A stretch of 61,258 nt of DNA from Clostridia bacterium (GCA_030536295.1 JAUNQH010000004.1:1-61258); one strand, 5' to 3'; counted from the first letter of the stretch, positions 25,719-36,310 are shown. A program made the numbers and translations. The notes: generated from the sequence alone by a model not told the origin.

Positions 25719-25747
25719 AATATATCAGAAATCCGCGCCGCGGACAA
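25719..25747 (-). promoter_or_regulatory. Promoter of the reductase-PatB operon
   Basis: TTGTCC (25747-25742), 17-base spacer, TATATT (25724-25719) on the minus strand. Confidence 0.7.
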
Positions 25748-25797
25748 TCGGAAAAAGCTCCGTGTTCTGTCATAATCGCACAAAAACAGGCAAAGCA

Positions 25798-25822
25798 AAA
25801 GCACAGGCAGGACCTGTGCTTT
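25798..25822 (-). terminator. Terminator at the end of the pur-fhs operon
   Basis: Ten-base stem AAAGCACAGG / CCTGTGCTTT, five-base loop, followed on the minus strand by TGCTTTGCC. It lies about 59 bases past the fhs stop. Confidence 0.8.
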
Positions 25823-25880
25823 CGCGTATACCGGGGCAGTTTCATGCCCCTTGTTTTTACACGCGCGTCACGCGGCGCGA

Positions 25881-27566
25881 TCAGAACAGACCGGTGATGC
25901 GGCCGTTTTCATCCACATCGATCCGCTCGGCCGCGGGGGACTTGGGCAGACCGGGCATGGTCATGATGTCGCCCGTAAGCACCACCACGAAACCGGCGCC
26001 GGCGGAGACCTTCACATTGCGCACGGTCACTTTGAAGCCTTCGGGCGCGCCGAGCTTCGCGGGATCGTCGGAGAAGGAATACTGCGTCTTGGCCACACAG
26101 ATGGGCAGTTTGTCAAAGCCCAGCGCGGTCAGCCGGTCGATCTGCTTCTTCGCCGCGGGGGCGATCACGACACCGTCGCCGCCGTAGATCTTACGCACGA
26201 CAGCTTCGATCTTATCCTCAATGGAGCAGTCCAGATCGTAGGAGAAGGTGAAGTCTCCCTTTTCCTCCTCGCACAGGCGCACGACCTCGCGCGCCAGCGC
26301 CTCGCCGCCCTTTCCGCCGTCCGCCCACACGGTGCTCAGCACGGTGTTGACGCCCAGCTCACGGCACTTCGCGATAATGAAATCGATCTCCGCGTCGGTA
26401 TCGGTGGGGAAACGGTTCACCGCCACGACACAGGGCAGCCTGTACACGTTTTTGATGTTGGACACATGGCGCAGCAGGTTCGGGATGCCCTTTTCCAGCG
26501 CCGCGAGATCCTCGGTCGCCAGCTGTTTCTTATCCAGACCGCCGTGCATCTTGAGCGCGCGCACGGTCGCCACGACCACCACCGCGTCCGGCGTGAGACC
26601 CGCCATGCGGCACTTGATATCCAGGAATTTCTCGGCGCCGAGATCCGCGCCGAAGCCGGCCTCGGTCACGGTATAGTCGCCCATGCGCAGCGCCATGCGG
26701 GTCGCCATCACGGAGTTGCAGCCGTGGGCGATATTGGCGAAGGGGCCGCCGTGCACGAAAGCGGGCGTGCCTTCCAGCGTCTGCACCAGGTTGGGCTTGA
26801 TCGCGTCGCGCAGCAGCGCGGTCATGGCGCCCACCGCCTTCAGATCGGCGGCGGTCACGGGCTTGTCATCATAGGTATAGGCCACGATGATCCGGCCGAG
26901 GCGCTCCTTCAGATCTGTAATGGAGGACGCGAGGCAGAACACGGCCATGATCTCGCTGGCCACGGTGATGTCGAAGCCGTCCTCGCGGGGCATGCCGTTG
27001 GCCTTTCCGCCGAGGCCGTCCACCACGAACCGCAGCTGGCGGTCATTCATATCCACACAGCGCTTCCAGGTGATCCTGCGGGGATCGATATTCAGGGCGT
27101 TGCCCTGCTGGATATGATTGTCCAGCATGGCGGCCAGCAGGTTGTTCGCCGCGCCGATGGCGTGGAAGTCACCGGTGAAATGCAGGTTGATATCCTCCAT
27201 GGGCACCACCTGCGCGTATCCGCCGCCGGCCGCGCCGCCCTTGACGCCGAACACCGGACCCAGGGAGGGCTCACGCAGCGCCACGGTCACGTCCTTGCCG
27301 ATCCGGGCCAGACCGTCCGCCAGACCGATGGTGGTCGTGGTCTTGCCCTCGCCCGCGGGGGTGGGCGTGATCGCGGTCACCAGCACCAGCTTGCCGGGCT
27401 TCCGGTCGGTCTCGGCGATCAGCGCCGGATCGATCTTGGCCTTCCAGCGGCCGTACTGCTCAATATATTTTTCATCCACATGCGCCTTGCGGGCGATCTC
27501 GGTCACGGGCTTCATCTCGCACTGCTGCGCGATCTCGATATCGGAAAGATAAGCCGCCATTTTCAT
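25881..27566 (-). CDS. fhs: Formate-tetrahydrofolate ligase
   Basis: Makes 10-formyl-THF from formate, THF and ATP in the cytosol. The 561-residue length is typical. The P-loop-like TPAGEGKTT (69-77) is the family signature, and [22 protein letters not shown] follows. The product is the one-carbon donor for the PurN and AICAR transformylase steps. The gene lies 66 bases downstream of purL, so it is probably the last gene of the purine operon, an arrangement that fits supply of formyl groups. In acetogens it also serves the Wood-Ljungdahl pathway, which cannot be judged here. Two ATGs (27566, 27560) are possible; neither has a strong ribosome site. Confidence 0.97.
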   Translation of the reverse strand: MKMAAYLSDIEIAQQCEMKPVTEIARKAHVDEKYIEQYGRWKAKIDPALIAETDRKPGKLVLVTAITPTPAGEGKTTTTIGLADGLARIGKDVTVALREPSLGPVFGVKGGAAGGGYAQVVPMEDINLHFTGDFHAIGAANNLLAAMLDNHIQQGNALNIDPRRITWKRCVDMNDRQLRFVVDGLGGKANGMPREDGFDITVASEIMAVFCLASSITDLKERLGRIIVAYTYDDKPVTAADLKAVGAMTALLRDAIKPNLVQTLEGTPAFVHGGPFANIAHGCNSVMATRMALRMGDYTVTEAGFGADLGAEKFLDIKCRMAGLTPDAVVVVATVRALKMHGGLDKKQLATEDLAALEKGIPNLLRHVSNIKNVYRLPCVVAVNRFPTDTDAEIDFIIAKCRELGVNTVLSTVWADGGKGGEALAREVVRLCEEEKGDFTFSYDLDCSIEDKIEAVVRKIYGGDGVVIAPAAKKQIDRLTALGFDKLPICVAKTQYSFSDDPAKLGAPEGFKVTVRNVKVSAGAGFVVVLTGDIMTMPGLPKSPAAERIDVDENGRITGLF

Positions 27567-27632
27567 ATTCCGGAGAACCGCGTTCCGTTCTCCGTTCCTC
27601 CTTCTTGACGTTCGTTCCGCAGGGGCGCCGGA

Positions 27633-30600
27633 TCAGCCGAAGTACTTCACCGCCGCCTCGAACATATGGATATCATAATCGCCGGGCACATTCTTGTAAA
27701 GACCCGATCCGACGCGTTCGCTGTGGCCCATTTTGCCGAACACGCGTCCGTCCGGGCTGGTGATGCCCTCAATGGCGAACATGGAATCATTCGGATTGAA
27801 GCGCACGTCATCCGTCGCGTTTCCGTCCGCGTCCACATACTGCGTCGCGATCTGACCGTTCGCGGCCAGCTCACGGATCAGCTTTTCATCCGCCAGGAAG
27901 CGGCCTTCACCGTGGGAGATCGGCACGCTGTAGATCTCGCCGGGCTTCGTCAGGCTCAGCCAGGGGCTCATGTTGCTGGCGACGCGGGTCCGCACGATGC
28001 GGCTCTGGTGGCGGGCGATCGTGTTGAAGGTCAGCGTCGGGCAGGTCTCATCGGTGTCGATGATCTTTCCGTACGGGACCAGGCCCAGCTTGATCAGCGC
28101 CTGGAAGCCGTTGCAGATGCCGCACATCAGGCCGTCACGCTTCTCAAGCAGCTCCGTGACGCCTTCTTTCACCGCGGCATTGCGGAAGAACGCGGTGATG
28201 AACTTGCCGCTGCCGTCCGGCTCATCGCCTCCGGAGAAGCCGCCGGGGATGAAGATCATCTGCGCGCTCTTCAGCGCTTCGGCAAAGCGGTCCACGCTGC
28301 GGGCGATGCCGTCGGCGGTCAGGTTGTTCACCACGATGATCTCCGCGTCCGCGCCGGCGTCACGCACGGCTTTGGCGCTGTCATACTCGCAGTTTGTTCC
28401 CGGGAAAGCCGGGATCAGCACCTTCGGCTTCGCCGTGCGGATCGCGGGAGCAACCCGTTTTTCAGCCGTGAAGGTGAAGTTTTCCATTTTGCCGTGTGAA
28501 CCGGGGATATTGCAGGCGTACACGCCCTCCAGCCGGTCCTCCCACAGCTTCAGCAGCTCCGCGACCTGCAGCTTCTCCGCGCCGAAGGTGAAGCAGCCGT
28601 CATCCGTCACGGTACCGACGGGCAGCGCCCCTTCAACGGGCTCCGCGGACTCCAGCAGGAAGGCGGCGTAATTGCAGCCGAACAGCTCCTCCGCCGTCAT
28701 GCCGGCATCAAAGGCAAAGCCGAAGCCGTTGCCGAAGCACTGCTTCATCACAGCCTCCGCGACGCCGCCGCGGCCGGGCGTGTAGCAGGAGACCGCCTTG
28801 CCGGAGCGCAGCAGCGCGGTCACGGTATCAAAGGTCTTCCGCAGCGCCGCGGTGTCGGGCAGGTCATCCGCGCCGTAAGCGGTCTTCAGCAGCCATACCT
28901 TGTTGCCGGCAGCCTTGTATTCGTTGGAAACGATATCCTTTGTCTTCTGCGCGGTCACCGCGAAGGAGACCAGCGTGGGCGGCACATCCAGGTCCTCAAA
29001 GGAGCCGCTCATGGAATCCTTGCCGCCGATGGCGCCGATGCCGAGCTCCTTCTGGGCTTCAAACGCGCCCAGCAGCGCCGCGAGGGGCTTGCCCCAGCGC
29101 TTTCCGTCACGGCCGGGCTTTTCGAAATATTCCTGGAAAGTCAGATATACGTCATTGAAGTCCGCGCCGGTGGCGATCAGCTTGCACACGGATTCCACCA
29201 CCGCGAGATACGCGCCGTGATACGGGCTCTTCTCCGTGACGAAGGGATCATAGCCCCACGCCATGAGCGAGCAGTCATCCGTATGCTTCTTCTCCACGGA
29301 GATCTTCTGGACCATGGCCTGCACGGGCGTCAGCTGACGCTTTCCGCCGAAGGGCATCAGCACGGTGCCGGCGCCGATGGTGGAGTCAAACCGCTCGGAA
29401 AGGCCGCGCTTCGAGCACATATTGAGGTCGGAGGCGATCCGTTTCATGTTGTCCGTAAAGGAGCCGGCCACTTCCCACCTGTAGGGCGCCGGCGCCGCGG
29501 GCGTTACGGTGATGTGCTTGTCCGCGCCGTTGGAATTCAGGAAATCGCGGCTGATATCCACGATCTTCTTCCCGTTCCAGTTCATCACCAGGCGGGGCTC
29601 CTCCCGCACGACCGCCACGGGGCAGGCCTGCAGGTTCTCCGCGTCCGCCAGCTTCAGGAAGGCGTCCGCGTCCTCCGGGGCGACCACAACGGCCATGCGT
29701 TCCTGAGACTCGGAGATCGCGAGCTCGGTACCGTCCAGACCGTCATACTTCTTCGGCACGGCGTTCAGGTCGATCTCCAGACCGTCGGCCAGCTCGCCGA
29801 TGGCCACGGAAACACCGCCCGCGCCGAAGTCATTGCAGCGCTTGATCATGCGGCACGCTTCGCCGTTGCGGAAAAGGCGCTGGAGCTTGCGCTCCTCGGG
29901 GGCGTTGCCCTTCTGCACCTCGGCGCCGCAGGTCTCCACGGAATGCGCGTTATGCGCCTTGGAGGAGCCGGTGGCCCCGCCGATGCCGTCACGGCCGGTG
30001 CTGCCGCCCAGCAGGATCACGATATCGCCGGGCGCCGGCACTTCACGCCGCACGTTCGCCTGCGGCGCGGCGGCGATCACGGCGCCGATCTCCATACGCT
30101 TGGCCGCGTAGCCGGGATGATAGATCTCATCCACGATGCCGGTGGCAAGGCCGATCTGATTGCCGTAGGAGGAATATCCGGCCGCCGCTGTGGTCACCAG
30201 CTTGCGCTGGGGCAGCTTGCCGGGGATCGTTTCGGAAACGGGCACGGTCGGATCCGCCGCGCCGGTCACACGCATCGCGCCGTACACATAGGCGCGGCCG
30301 GACAGCGGATCGCGGATGGCGCCGCCGATGCAGGTCGCCGCGCCGCCGAAGGGCTCGATCTCGGTGGGATGGTTATGCGTTTCGTTTTTGAACAGGAGCA
30401 GCCAGGGTTCCTTCACCCCGTCGACCTCCACATCCATCTTCACGGTGCAGGCGTTGATCTCCTCGGACTCATCCAGCTTGTCCAGCATGCCGTTCTTCCG
30501 CAGATACTTCACCGCGATGGTGGCGATGTCCATCAGGCAAACGGGCTTCACGCGGCCGAGCTCGCGGCGCACCGCCAGATAATCCTCATAGGCCTTCTTC

Positions 30601-31322
30601 AGCAGCGGATCCTCAAACTCCACATCATCGATCACGGTCAGGAACGTGGTATGGCGGCAGTGGTCGGACCAGTAGGTATCCAGCATGCGGATCTCGGTGA
30701 TGGTGGGATCGCGGTCCTCCGACCGGAAATAGTTCTGGCAGAACGCGATATCATCCGCGTCCATCGCCAGGCCGTAATCGGCCACGAACTTCTCCAGTTC
30801 GGCACGGGTCAGGCTGTTGAAGCCTTCCAGCGTGCGCACCGTTGTGGGGATCGCATAGTCCGTTTTCAGCGTCGCGGGCTTCTCCATGGAGGCTTCACGG
30901 GCTTCCACGGGGTTGATCACGTACTTTTTGACCGTTTCGACATCCGCCGCGGTCAGCGTTCCGTACAGCGCGTATACCTTCGCGCTGCGGATGAGCGGAC
31001 GCTCGCCCTGCGAGATGATCTGGATGCACTGGGCCGCGGAATCGGCACGCTGGTCAAACTGACCGGGCAGATATTCCACGGCAAACACAGCCGCGTCGCC
31101 GAGATCGGCCTCATCGGAAGCGATATCGAGCTGCGGCTCGGAAAACACGGTCCGCACGGCGTAATCAAACAGCTCCGGCGTAATATTCTCCGCGTCATAC
31201 CGGTTGAGCAGGCGGACATCGGTCAGCCCTTCAATGCCCAGCAGATTGCGCGCGTCGGAAAGAAGCGCCTTCGCCTCATTGGCCAGTTCCTTTTTCTTTT
31301 CCACAAAAATACGGTAGACCAT
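27633..31322 (-). CDS. purL: Phosphoribosylformylglycinamidine synthase, single-chain form
   Basis: Converts FGAR and glutamine to FGAM with ATP. The 1229-residue chain is the long fused form, unlike the separate PurS/PurL/PurQ of many Firmicutes. It has two AIRS-like synthetase halves (for example NETHNHPTEIEPFGGAATC with the active-site His). The C-terminal class I glutaminase domain, from about residue 975, opens PKVLIPAFPGTNCEYDSA and has the nucleophile Cys in GLMCGICNGFQAL; SHGEGRF, near the C-terminus, carries a triad His. It begins 44 bases after purD and is followed by fhs. No separate purS or purQ is present, as expected. Confidence 0.97.
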   Translation of the reverse strand: MVYRIFVEKKKELANEAKALLSDARNLLGIEGLTDVRLLNRYDAENITPELFDYAVRTVFSEPQLDIASDEADLGDAAVFAVEYLPGQFDQRADSAAQCIQIISQGERPLIRSAKVYALYGTLTAADVETVKKYVINPVEAREASMEKPATLKTDYAIPTTVRTLEGFNSLTRAELEKFVADYGLAMDADDIAFCQNYFRSEDRDPTITEIRMLDTYWSDHCRHTTFLTVIDDVEFEDPLLKKAYEDYLAVRRELGRVKPVCLMDIATIAVKYLRKNGMLDKLDESEEINACTVKMDVEVDGVKEPWLLLFKNETHNHPTEIEPFGGAATCIGGAIRDPLSGRAYVYGAMRVTGAADPTVPVSETIPGKLPQRKLVTTAAAGYSSYGNQIGLATGIVDEIYHPGYAAKRMEIGAVIAAAPQANVRREVPAPGDIVILLGGSTGRDGIGGATGSSKAHNAHSVETCGAEVQKGNAPEERKLQRLFRNGEACRMIKRCNDFGAGGVSVAIGELADGLEIDLNAVPKKYDGLDGTELAISESQERMAVVVAPEDADAFLKLADAENLQACPVAVVREEPRLVMNWNGKKIVDISRDFLNSNGADKHITVTPAAPAPYRWEVAGSFTDNMKRIASDLNMCSKRGLSERFDSTIGAGTVLMPFGGKRQLTPVQAMVQKISVEKKHTDDCSLMAWGYDPFVTEKSPYHGAYLAVVESVCKLIATGADFNDVYLTFQEYFEKPGRDGKRWGKPLAALLGAFEAQKELGIGAIGGKDSMSGSFEDLDVPPTLVSFAVTAQKTKDIVSNEYKAAGNKVWLLKTAYGADDLPDTAALRKTFDTVTALLRSGKAVSCYTPGRGGVAEAVMKQCFGNGFGFAFDAGMTAEELFGCNYAAFLLESAEPVEGALPVGTVTDDGCFTFGAEKLQVAELLKLWEDRLEGVYACNIPGSHGKMENFTFTAEKRVAPAIRTAKPKVLIPAFPGTNCEYDSAKAVRDAGADAEIIVVNNLTADGIARSVDRFAEALKSAQMIFIPGGFSGGDEPDGSGKFITAFFRNAAVKEGVTELLEKRDGLMCGICNGFQALIKLGLVPYGKIIDTDETCPTLTFNTIARHQSRIVRTRVASNMSPWLSLTKPGEIYSVPISHGEGRFLADEKLIRELAANGQIATQYVDADGNATDDVRFNPNDSMFAIEGITSPDGRVFGKMGHSERVGSGLYKNVPGDYDIHMFEAAVKYFG

Positions 31323-31366
31323 TCTTCTGCACCTTCCTCACTCTGACTTGCATCCGGAAAGGGATC

Positions 31367-32632
31367 TCATCTGCCCGCCGCCAGCGCCCGGGCGCCGATA
31401 TCACGGCGGCAGTAACGGTTTTCAAAGGTGATCCTGTCAGCGGCTTCATACGCGCCGGCCACGGCCTTCTCAAGCGTATCCGCGGTCGCCGTCACGCCGA
31501 GCACGCGCCCGCCGCTTGTTACGAGCTTTCCGTCCTTCAGCGCGGCGCCGGCGACATATACCTGCTTCGCGACATCGCCGGGGATCGTGATCTCAAAGCC
31601 CTTCCCGTAGGATACGGGATAGCCGGCGGAAGCCAGCACCACGCAGCACGCGTGACCGTCGGAGAAGCGGACCTCCGTGTCCTTCAGCGTGCCGTTCGTC
31701 ACGGCCTGCATCACGGTCAGCAGATCGCTTTCCAGCAGCGGCAGCACCACCTGCGTCTCCGGATCGCCGAAGCGGCAGTTATACTCGATCACCTTCGGCC
31801 CGTCCGGGGTGATCATCAGGCCGAAATACAGGCAGCCGCGGAACTCGCGGCCTTCCGCCTTCATCGCGCGGATCGTGGGCAGGAAGATCGTGTTCATGCA
31901 CTGCTCCGCGACGTCCGCGGTGTAATACGGGTTCGGCGCCACCGTGCCCATGCCGCCGGTGTTCAGGCCGGTGTCATTGTCGCCGGCGCGCTTGTGATCC
32001 ATGGAGGAGACCATTGGCACCAGCGTCTCGCCATCCGTGAAGGACAGCACGGAGACCTCGGGCCCGGTCAGGAACTCCTCGATCACGATATGCTCGCCGC
32101 TTTTGCCGAACTGACGGTCCCGCATCATGGAGACCACGGCGGCCTTCGCCTCCTCCCGGGTCTGCGCGATGATCACGCCCTTGCCCAGGGCCAGGCCGTC
32201 CGCCTTGATCACGGTGGGGACCGGCGCGGTATCCAGATATGCCAGCGCCGCGTCCATATCGTCAAATGTTTCATAAGCGGCGGTGGGGATGCCGTATTTG
32301 CGCATCAGGTTCTTGGAGAATACCTTGCTGCCCTCGATGATCGCCGCGTTCGCGCGGGGGCCGAAGCACGGAATGCCTTCGGCTTCCAGCGCGTCCACAC
32401 AGCCGAGGACCAGCGGATCGTCCGGCGCGACGACCGCGTAACCGATCGCGTTCTCCTTCGCGAAGGCGGTGATCCCGGCGATGTCCGTGGCTTTGATATC
32501 CACACATACCGCGTCAGCCGCGATGCCGCCGTTGCCGGGCAGCGCGTAAATGACCTCCGCGGCGGGATTCTCTTTCAGTTTGCGGATGATGGCGTGCTCA
32601 CGGCCGCCCCCGCCGATGACCATCAGCTTCAT
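31367..32632 (-). CDS. purD: Phosphoribosylamine-glycine ligase
   Basis: Second enzyme of purine synthesis: phosphoribosylamine plus glycine and ATP gives GAR. A 421-residue ATP-grasp protein opening MKLMVIGGGGREHAI. The ATP-grasp core has VIKADGLALGKGV, and the C-terminal part has FGDPETQVVLPLL. The frame is open to 32734, but the ATG at 32632 has AAGGAGG and gives the exact family start. It sits between the AICAR transformylase gene (41 bases) and purL (44 bases) in the operon. Confidence 0.98.
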   Translation of the reverse strand: MKLMVIGGGGREHAIIRKLKENPAAEVIYALPGNGGIAADAVCVDIKATDIAGITAFAKENAIGYAVVAPDDPLVLGCVDALEAEGIPCFGPRANAAIIEGSKVFSKNLMRKYGIPTAAYETFDDMDAALAYLDTAPVPTVIKADGLALGKGVIIAQTREEAKAAVVSMMRDRQFGKSGEHIVIEEFLTGPEVSVLSFTDGETLVPMVSSMDHKRAGDNDTGLNTGGMGTVAPNPYYTADVAEQCMNTIFLPTIRAMKAEGREFRGCLYFGLMITPDGPKVIEYNCRFGDPETQVVLPLLESDLLTVMQAVTNGTLKDTEVRFSDGHACCVVLASAGYPVSYGKGFEITIPGDVAKQVYVAGAALKDGKLVTSGGRVLGVTATADTLEKAVAGAYEAADRITFENRYCRRDIGARALAAGR

Positions 32633-32673
32633 GGTCGGGACCTCCTTCGCGTTCAGCTCTTTTTCGGGTTCGG

Positions 32674-33858
32674 TCAATGATGGAACAGGCGCATCTTTGT
32701 AAAGGCCATCACCATGCCGTACTTGTCGCAGCACTCGATCACCGCGTCATCACGGATGGATCCGCCGGGTTCGGCGATATACTTCACGCCGCTCTTATAA
32801 GCGCGCTCGATATTGTCGCTGAAGGGGAAGAACGCGTCGGAGCCCAGGGCCACACCGTCCACGGTGTCCAGATAAGCGCGCTGCTCTTCCTTTGTGAAGG
32901 GCGCGGGCTGCTCGGTGAAGTACTTCTGCCAGTTGCCGTCCGCGGTCACATCTTCCTCATTCTGGTTGATATAGCCGTCGATCACATTATCGCGGTCGGG
33001 GCGCTTGAGATCCTTGCGGAAGGGCAGATCCAGCACCTTGTCGCTCTGGCGCAGGAACCAGGTGTCGGCCTTGCCGCCGGCCAGGCGGGTGCAGTGCACG
33101 CGGCTCTGCTGGCCCGCGCCGACGCCGATGGCCTGTCCGTCCACGGCGAAGCACACGGAGTTGGACTGGGTATATTTCAGCGTGATCAGGGAGATGATCA
33201 GATCACGCACGGCGGATTCCGGCAGATCCTTCTTCTCTGTCACGATCTCGCTGAGCAGCTCCCGGTCGATGCGGAAGTTGTTGCGGCCCTGCTCGAAGGT
33301 GATGCCGAAGACCTGCTTGGTCTCCTGCGCTTCGGGCACGTAATCGGGATCGATGGCAACGATATTGTAATTGCCGCCGCGCTTCTGCTTCAGGATCTCC
33401 AGCGCTTCGGGCTCATAGCCGGGGGCGATGATGCCGTCGGAGACCTCGCGCTTGACGAGCTTCGCGGTGGTCACATCGCACACGTCGCTCAGGGCGACCC
33501 AGTCGCCGAAGGAGCACATACGGTCCGTGCCGCGGGCGCGGGCATAGGCGCACGCCAGGGGTGAAGCGTCCAGGTCAGGGATGTCATCCACAAAGCAGGC
33601 CTTCTTCAGCTTGTCGGACAGCGGAATGCCGACGGCGGCGGAAGTGGGGCTCACGTGTTTGAAGCTGGTCACGGCCGGGAGACCCAGCGCTTCCTTCAGT
33701 TCCTTCACCAGCTGCCAGGAATTGAACGCGTCCAGGAAATTGATATAGCCGGGACGTCCGCTGAGAATGGTGATCGGCAGATCGCCGCCGTCCTTCATGT
33801 AGATCTTCGCGGGTTTCTGGTTGGGGTTGCAGCCGTACTTCAGTTCAAACTCTTTCAT
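32674..33858 (-). CDS. purV: Stand-alone AICAR transformylase (PurV type)
   Basis: Catalyses 10-formyl-THF-dependent formylation of AICAR to FAICAR. The 394-residue protein resembles the C-terminal AICARFT domain of PurH (FELKYGCNPNQKPAKIY, then SFKHVSPTSAAVG with the KH pair, then NSVCFAVDGQAIGVGAGQQSR). It has no N-terminal methylglyoxal-synthase-like IMP cyclohydrolase domain. The missing cyclohydrolase is supplied by the adjacent PurO-like protein, 19 bases upstream. The name purV follows the usage for such separate enzymes; the function is clear, the symbol less so. Confidence 0.92.
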   Translation of the reverse strand: MKEFELKYGCNPNQKPAKIYMKDGGDLPITILSGRPGYINFLDAFNSWQLVKELKEALGLPAVTSFKHVSPTSAAVGIPLSDKLKKACFVDDIPDLDASPLACAYARARGTDRMCSFGDWVALSDVCDVTTAKLVKREVSDGIIAPGYEPEALEILKQKRGGNYNIVAIDPDYVPEAQETKQVFGITFEQGRNNFRIDRELLSEIVTEKKDLPESAVRDLIISLITLKYTQSNSVCFAVDGQAIGVGAGQQSRVHCTRLAGGKADTWFLRQSDKVLDLPFRKDLKRPDRDNVIDGYINQNEEDVTADGNWQKYFTEQPAPFTKEEQRAYLDTVDGVALGSDAFFPFSDNIERAYKSGVKYIAEPGGSIRDDAVIECCDKYGMVMAFTKMRLFHH

Positions 33859-33877
33859 TGTCCCTTTCTCCCTTCGA

Positions 33878-34597
33878 TCACTTGTTCGCGTTCACGATAC
33901 GGTCCTCGTACGCCCCGGTGGCAAGATCGGTATAGCGCACGTACAGGCTGATCTTATTGTTCTGATCCAGCGCCTTCCACAGGCGGCCGGTCAGCTCATC
34001 GATATCGTCGCACATCGCCATGCGCTCGGGCTCGCCCTGGAAGGTGGGGATGGGGCTGCCGTCGCACACATAGGTGTGGATGAAGTGGCCCAGGCCGTTC
34101 AGCGCGGGATAGCTGAAGGTGTAGCGATTGCAAGCGCTGCCTTCGGCATCGGCGCTCTTGAGGATGCTCATCTGATAGGTGAAGCTGCCGGCGTCAAAGG
34201 TCAGCATGCCGCTGATGCGGGGGGTGAAGTTGGGGCCGTCCGGCTCAAACTCACGGCTCTCCAGCGCCCGGTCAAAGGTGGAGCCGAGCTCCAGCCCCGT
34301 GTAGATGGTATCGGTCTGATCGCCGTTGGTCACGATCAGGTTATTGTCGAATTCACGGACCGCCGCATAGATGATCAGGCTGGGATCCTGCACCTTGGAA
34401 GCGTCATAGGGCTCGGTGAACAGCTCATTGCCCTTCTTCACAAAAACGCGGTTGCGGCTGTTGGCGCTGCGGCCCATGATGAAATAGGCGGATACGGCTT
34501 TGGTTCCGTCCGGGGTGCGGCCGATCACGATGCCGCGTCCGGGATAGGTGTTGCCTTCCAGCAGTTCCTCGGGGGTGTTGATCTTATAGATATCCAT
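33878..34597 (-). CDS. purO: PurO-type IMP cyclohydrolase
   Basis: Closes FAICAR to IMP, the last step to IMP. The 239-residue protein resembles the archaeal PurO / IMP_cyclohyd family rather than the PurH N-terminal domain: NTYPGRGIVIGRTPDG near the N-terminus, AYFIMGRSANSRNRVF, then NGDQTDTIY, and a C-terminal region with HFIHTYVCDGSPIP. The Ntn-hydrolase-like fold is known for the archaeal enzyme. The ATG follows AAGGAG. It lies directly upstream of the stand-alone AICAR transformylase, so together they replace bifunctional PurH. The recognition is by eye and by context. Confidence 0.88.
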   Translation of the reverse strand: MDIYKINTPEELLEGNTYPGRGIVIGRTPDGTKAVSAYFIMGRSANSRNRVFVKKGNELFTEPYDASKVQDPSLIIYAAVREFDNNLIVTNGDQTDTIYTGLELGSTFDRALESREFEPDGPNFTPRISGMLTFDAGSFTYQMSILKSADAEGSACNRYTFSYPALNGLGHFIHTYVCDGSPIPTFQGEPERMAMCDDIDELTGRLWKALDQNNKISLYVRYTDLATGAYEDRIVNANK

Positions 34598-34636
34598 GTT
34601 CGCTCGCTCCTTTCGGCATTGCGGCCCGCGGGCCGG

Positions 34637-35254
34637 TCACTTTTCCGTTCCGATGATCTCCCCGCAGACCTGCTCCACGGCATTCGGCAGCAGGATCCAT
34701 TCGGCCTGCTCCATCACGCGCTTCTGCAGGATCTCCGGCGTATCCCCGGGCAGGATCTCAACAGCCTTCTGGGCGATGATCTCCCCGCCGTCCGGGATCT
34801 CATTCACAAAATGCACCGTGGCGCCGGTCACCTTCACGCCGCGGGCCAGCGCCGCCTCATGCACCTTCAGCCCGTAGAACCCCGCGCCGCAGAAGCTGGG
34901 GATCAGGCTCGGGTGAATGTTCACGATGCGCCGCGGATACCGCGCGGTAAAATTCTCACTGAGGATCGCCAGGAAACCGGCCAGCACGATCAGATCGATC
35001 TCCGCGTCCTCCAGCGCCTTCAGGATCGCCGCCTCAAACGCCTGCTGCCCGCCGCAAGCCTTCCGCGTCAGCGTCAGCCCCGGCACGCCGGCCGTCTTCG
35101 CGCGCTCCAGCGCGTAGGCGCCTTCCCGGTTGGAGATCACCAGCACCACCTCACCGGAAGTGATGATGCCTTTTTCACACGCGTCCAGGATCGCCTGCAG
35201 GTTCGTGCCTCCGCCGGAGACCAGCACCGCGATCCGCGCTTTCTTCTCAGCCAT
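34637..35254 (-). CDS. purN: Phosphoribosylglycinamide formyltransferase
   Basis: Transfers a formyl group from 10-formyl-THF to GAR. The 205-residue protein has the phosphate-binding VLVSGGGTNLQAI at its start, LAGFLAILSENF, and the catalytic triad region with NIHPSLIPSFCG (Asn, His) and TGATVHFVNEIPDGG (Asp). The ATG at 35254 follows GAGGTG; a GTG at 35266 overlapping the purM stop is an alternative. It lies between purM and purO in the operon. Confidence 0.97.
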   Translation of the reverse strand: MAEKKARIAVLVSGGGTNLQAILDACEKGIITSGEVVLVISNREGAYALERAKTAGVPGLTLTRKACGGQQAFEAAILKALEDAEIDLIVLAGFLAILSENFTARYPRRIVNIHPSLIPSFCGAGFYGLKVHEAALARGVKVTGATVHFVNEIPDGGEIIAQKAVEILPGDTPEILQKRVMEQAEWILLPNAVEQVCGEIIGTEK

Positions 35255-35262
35255 GCCGCACC

Positions 35263-36306
35263 TCACACGATGGTGATCTTTTCGCCGGATTCGACGATCT
35301 CACCGATCACATAGGCATCCTCGCCGTTCGCTTTCAGGATCTCCAGCGCCTTGTCCGCCTCGTCCGCCGGAACGATGATGCTCATGCCGACGCCCATGTT
35401 GTAGGTATTGAACATATCACGCTCGCTGATATTGCCCGTTTTTTGGATCAGCCCGAAGATCGGCGGGGTCTTCACCGCGTCCCTGCGGATCCTCGCGCCC
35501 AGTCCGTCCGGAATGCTGCGCGGAATGTTCTCATAGAATCCGCCGCCGGTGATGTGGCTGATGCCGCGCACCGCCACCTGCTCCAGCAGGGCCAGCACGG
35601 GCTTCACATAGATCCGGGTCGGCGCCAGCAGCGCCTCGCCCAGGCTCTTTCCGCCCAGCTCCTCACGCGGGGTCTTCAGGTCGGCGTTTTCCACATCAAA
35701 CACCTTGCGCACCAGCGAGAAGCCGTTGGAATGGACGCCCGAGGACGGCAGCGCGATGATCACGTCGCCGGCCTTCATGGTCTTGTTGTCAATGATCTTT
35801 GCCTTGTCCACCACGCCGGTGCAGTAACCGGCAAGGTCATATTCATCCTCCGGATAGAAGCCGGGCATCTCGGCGGTCTCGCCGCCGATGAGCGCCGCGC
35901 CGGACTGCACGCAGCCGTCGCACACGCCCTTCACGATATCCGCGATCCGCTCGGGCACGTTCTTTCCGCAGGCGATGTAGTCCAGGAAGAACAGGGGCTT
36001 CGCGCCGCAGCAGATGATATCGTTGACGCACATCGCCACGCAGTCGATGCCCACCGTGTCATGGCGGTCCATCAGGAAAGCGATCTTCAACTTGGTGCCG
36101 ACGCCGTCCGTCCCGCTGACCAGCACGGGCTTCGTGATGCCCTCCAGATCAAGCTCAAACAGGCCGCCGAAGCCGCCTACATCGGAACAGACGCCGCTTG
36201 TCATCGTGCGGGCGATATGGGCCTTCATCAGTTCGACCGCCCTGTAGCCGGCGGTGATATCCACACCGGCCGCCGCGTAGGCTTCGGATCTCGAATTCGT
36301 GTTCAT
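35263..36306 (-). CDS. purM: Phosphoribosylformylglycinamidine cyclo-ligase
   Basis: Cyclises FGAM to AIR using ATP. The 347-residue protein has the PurM opening [19 protein letters not shown], the [11 protein letters not shown] loop, [19 protein letters not shown], and [11 protein letters not shown]. It ends 4 bases after purF stops in the coding direction and is followed immediately by purN. All positions fit the family. Confidence 0.97.
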   Translation of the reverse strand: MNTNSRSEAYAAAGVDITAGYRAVELMKAHIARTMTSGVCSDVGGFGGLFELDLEGITKPVLVSGTDGVGTKLKIAFLMDRHDTVGIDCVAMCVNDIICCGAKPLFFLDYIACGKNVPERIADIVKGVCDGCVQSGAALIGGETAEMPGFYPEDEYDLAGYCTGVVDKAKIIDNKTMKAGDVIIALPSSGVHSNGFSLVRKVFDVENADLKTPREELGGKSLGEALLAPTRIYVKPVLALLEQVAVRGISHITGGGFYENIPRSIPDGLGARIRRDAVKTPPIFGLIQKTGNISERDMFNTYNMGVGMSIIVPADEADKALEILKANGEDAYVIGEIVESGEKITIV

Positions 36307-36310
36307 ACGC

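Noticed and set aside
29217..31346. Plus-strand open frame of 709 codons
   Set aside because: Antisense shadow of purL with no recognisable domain and no ribosome site.
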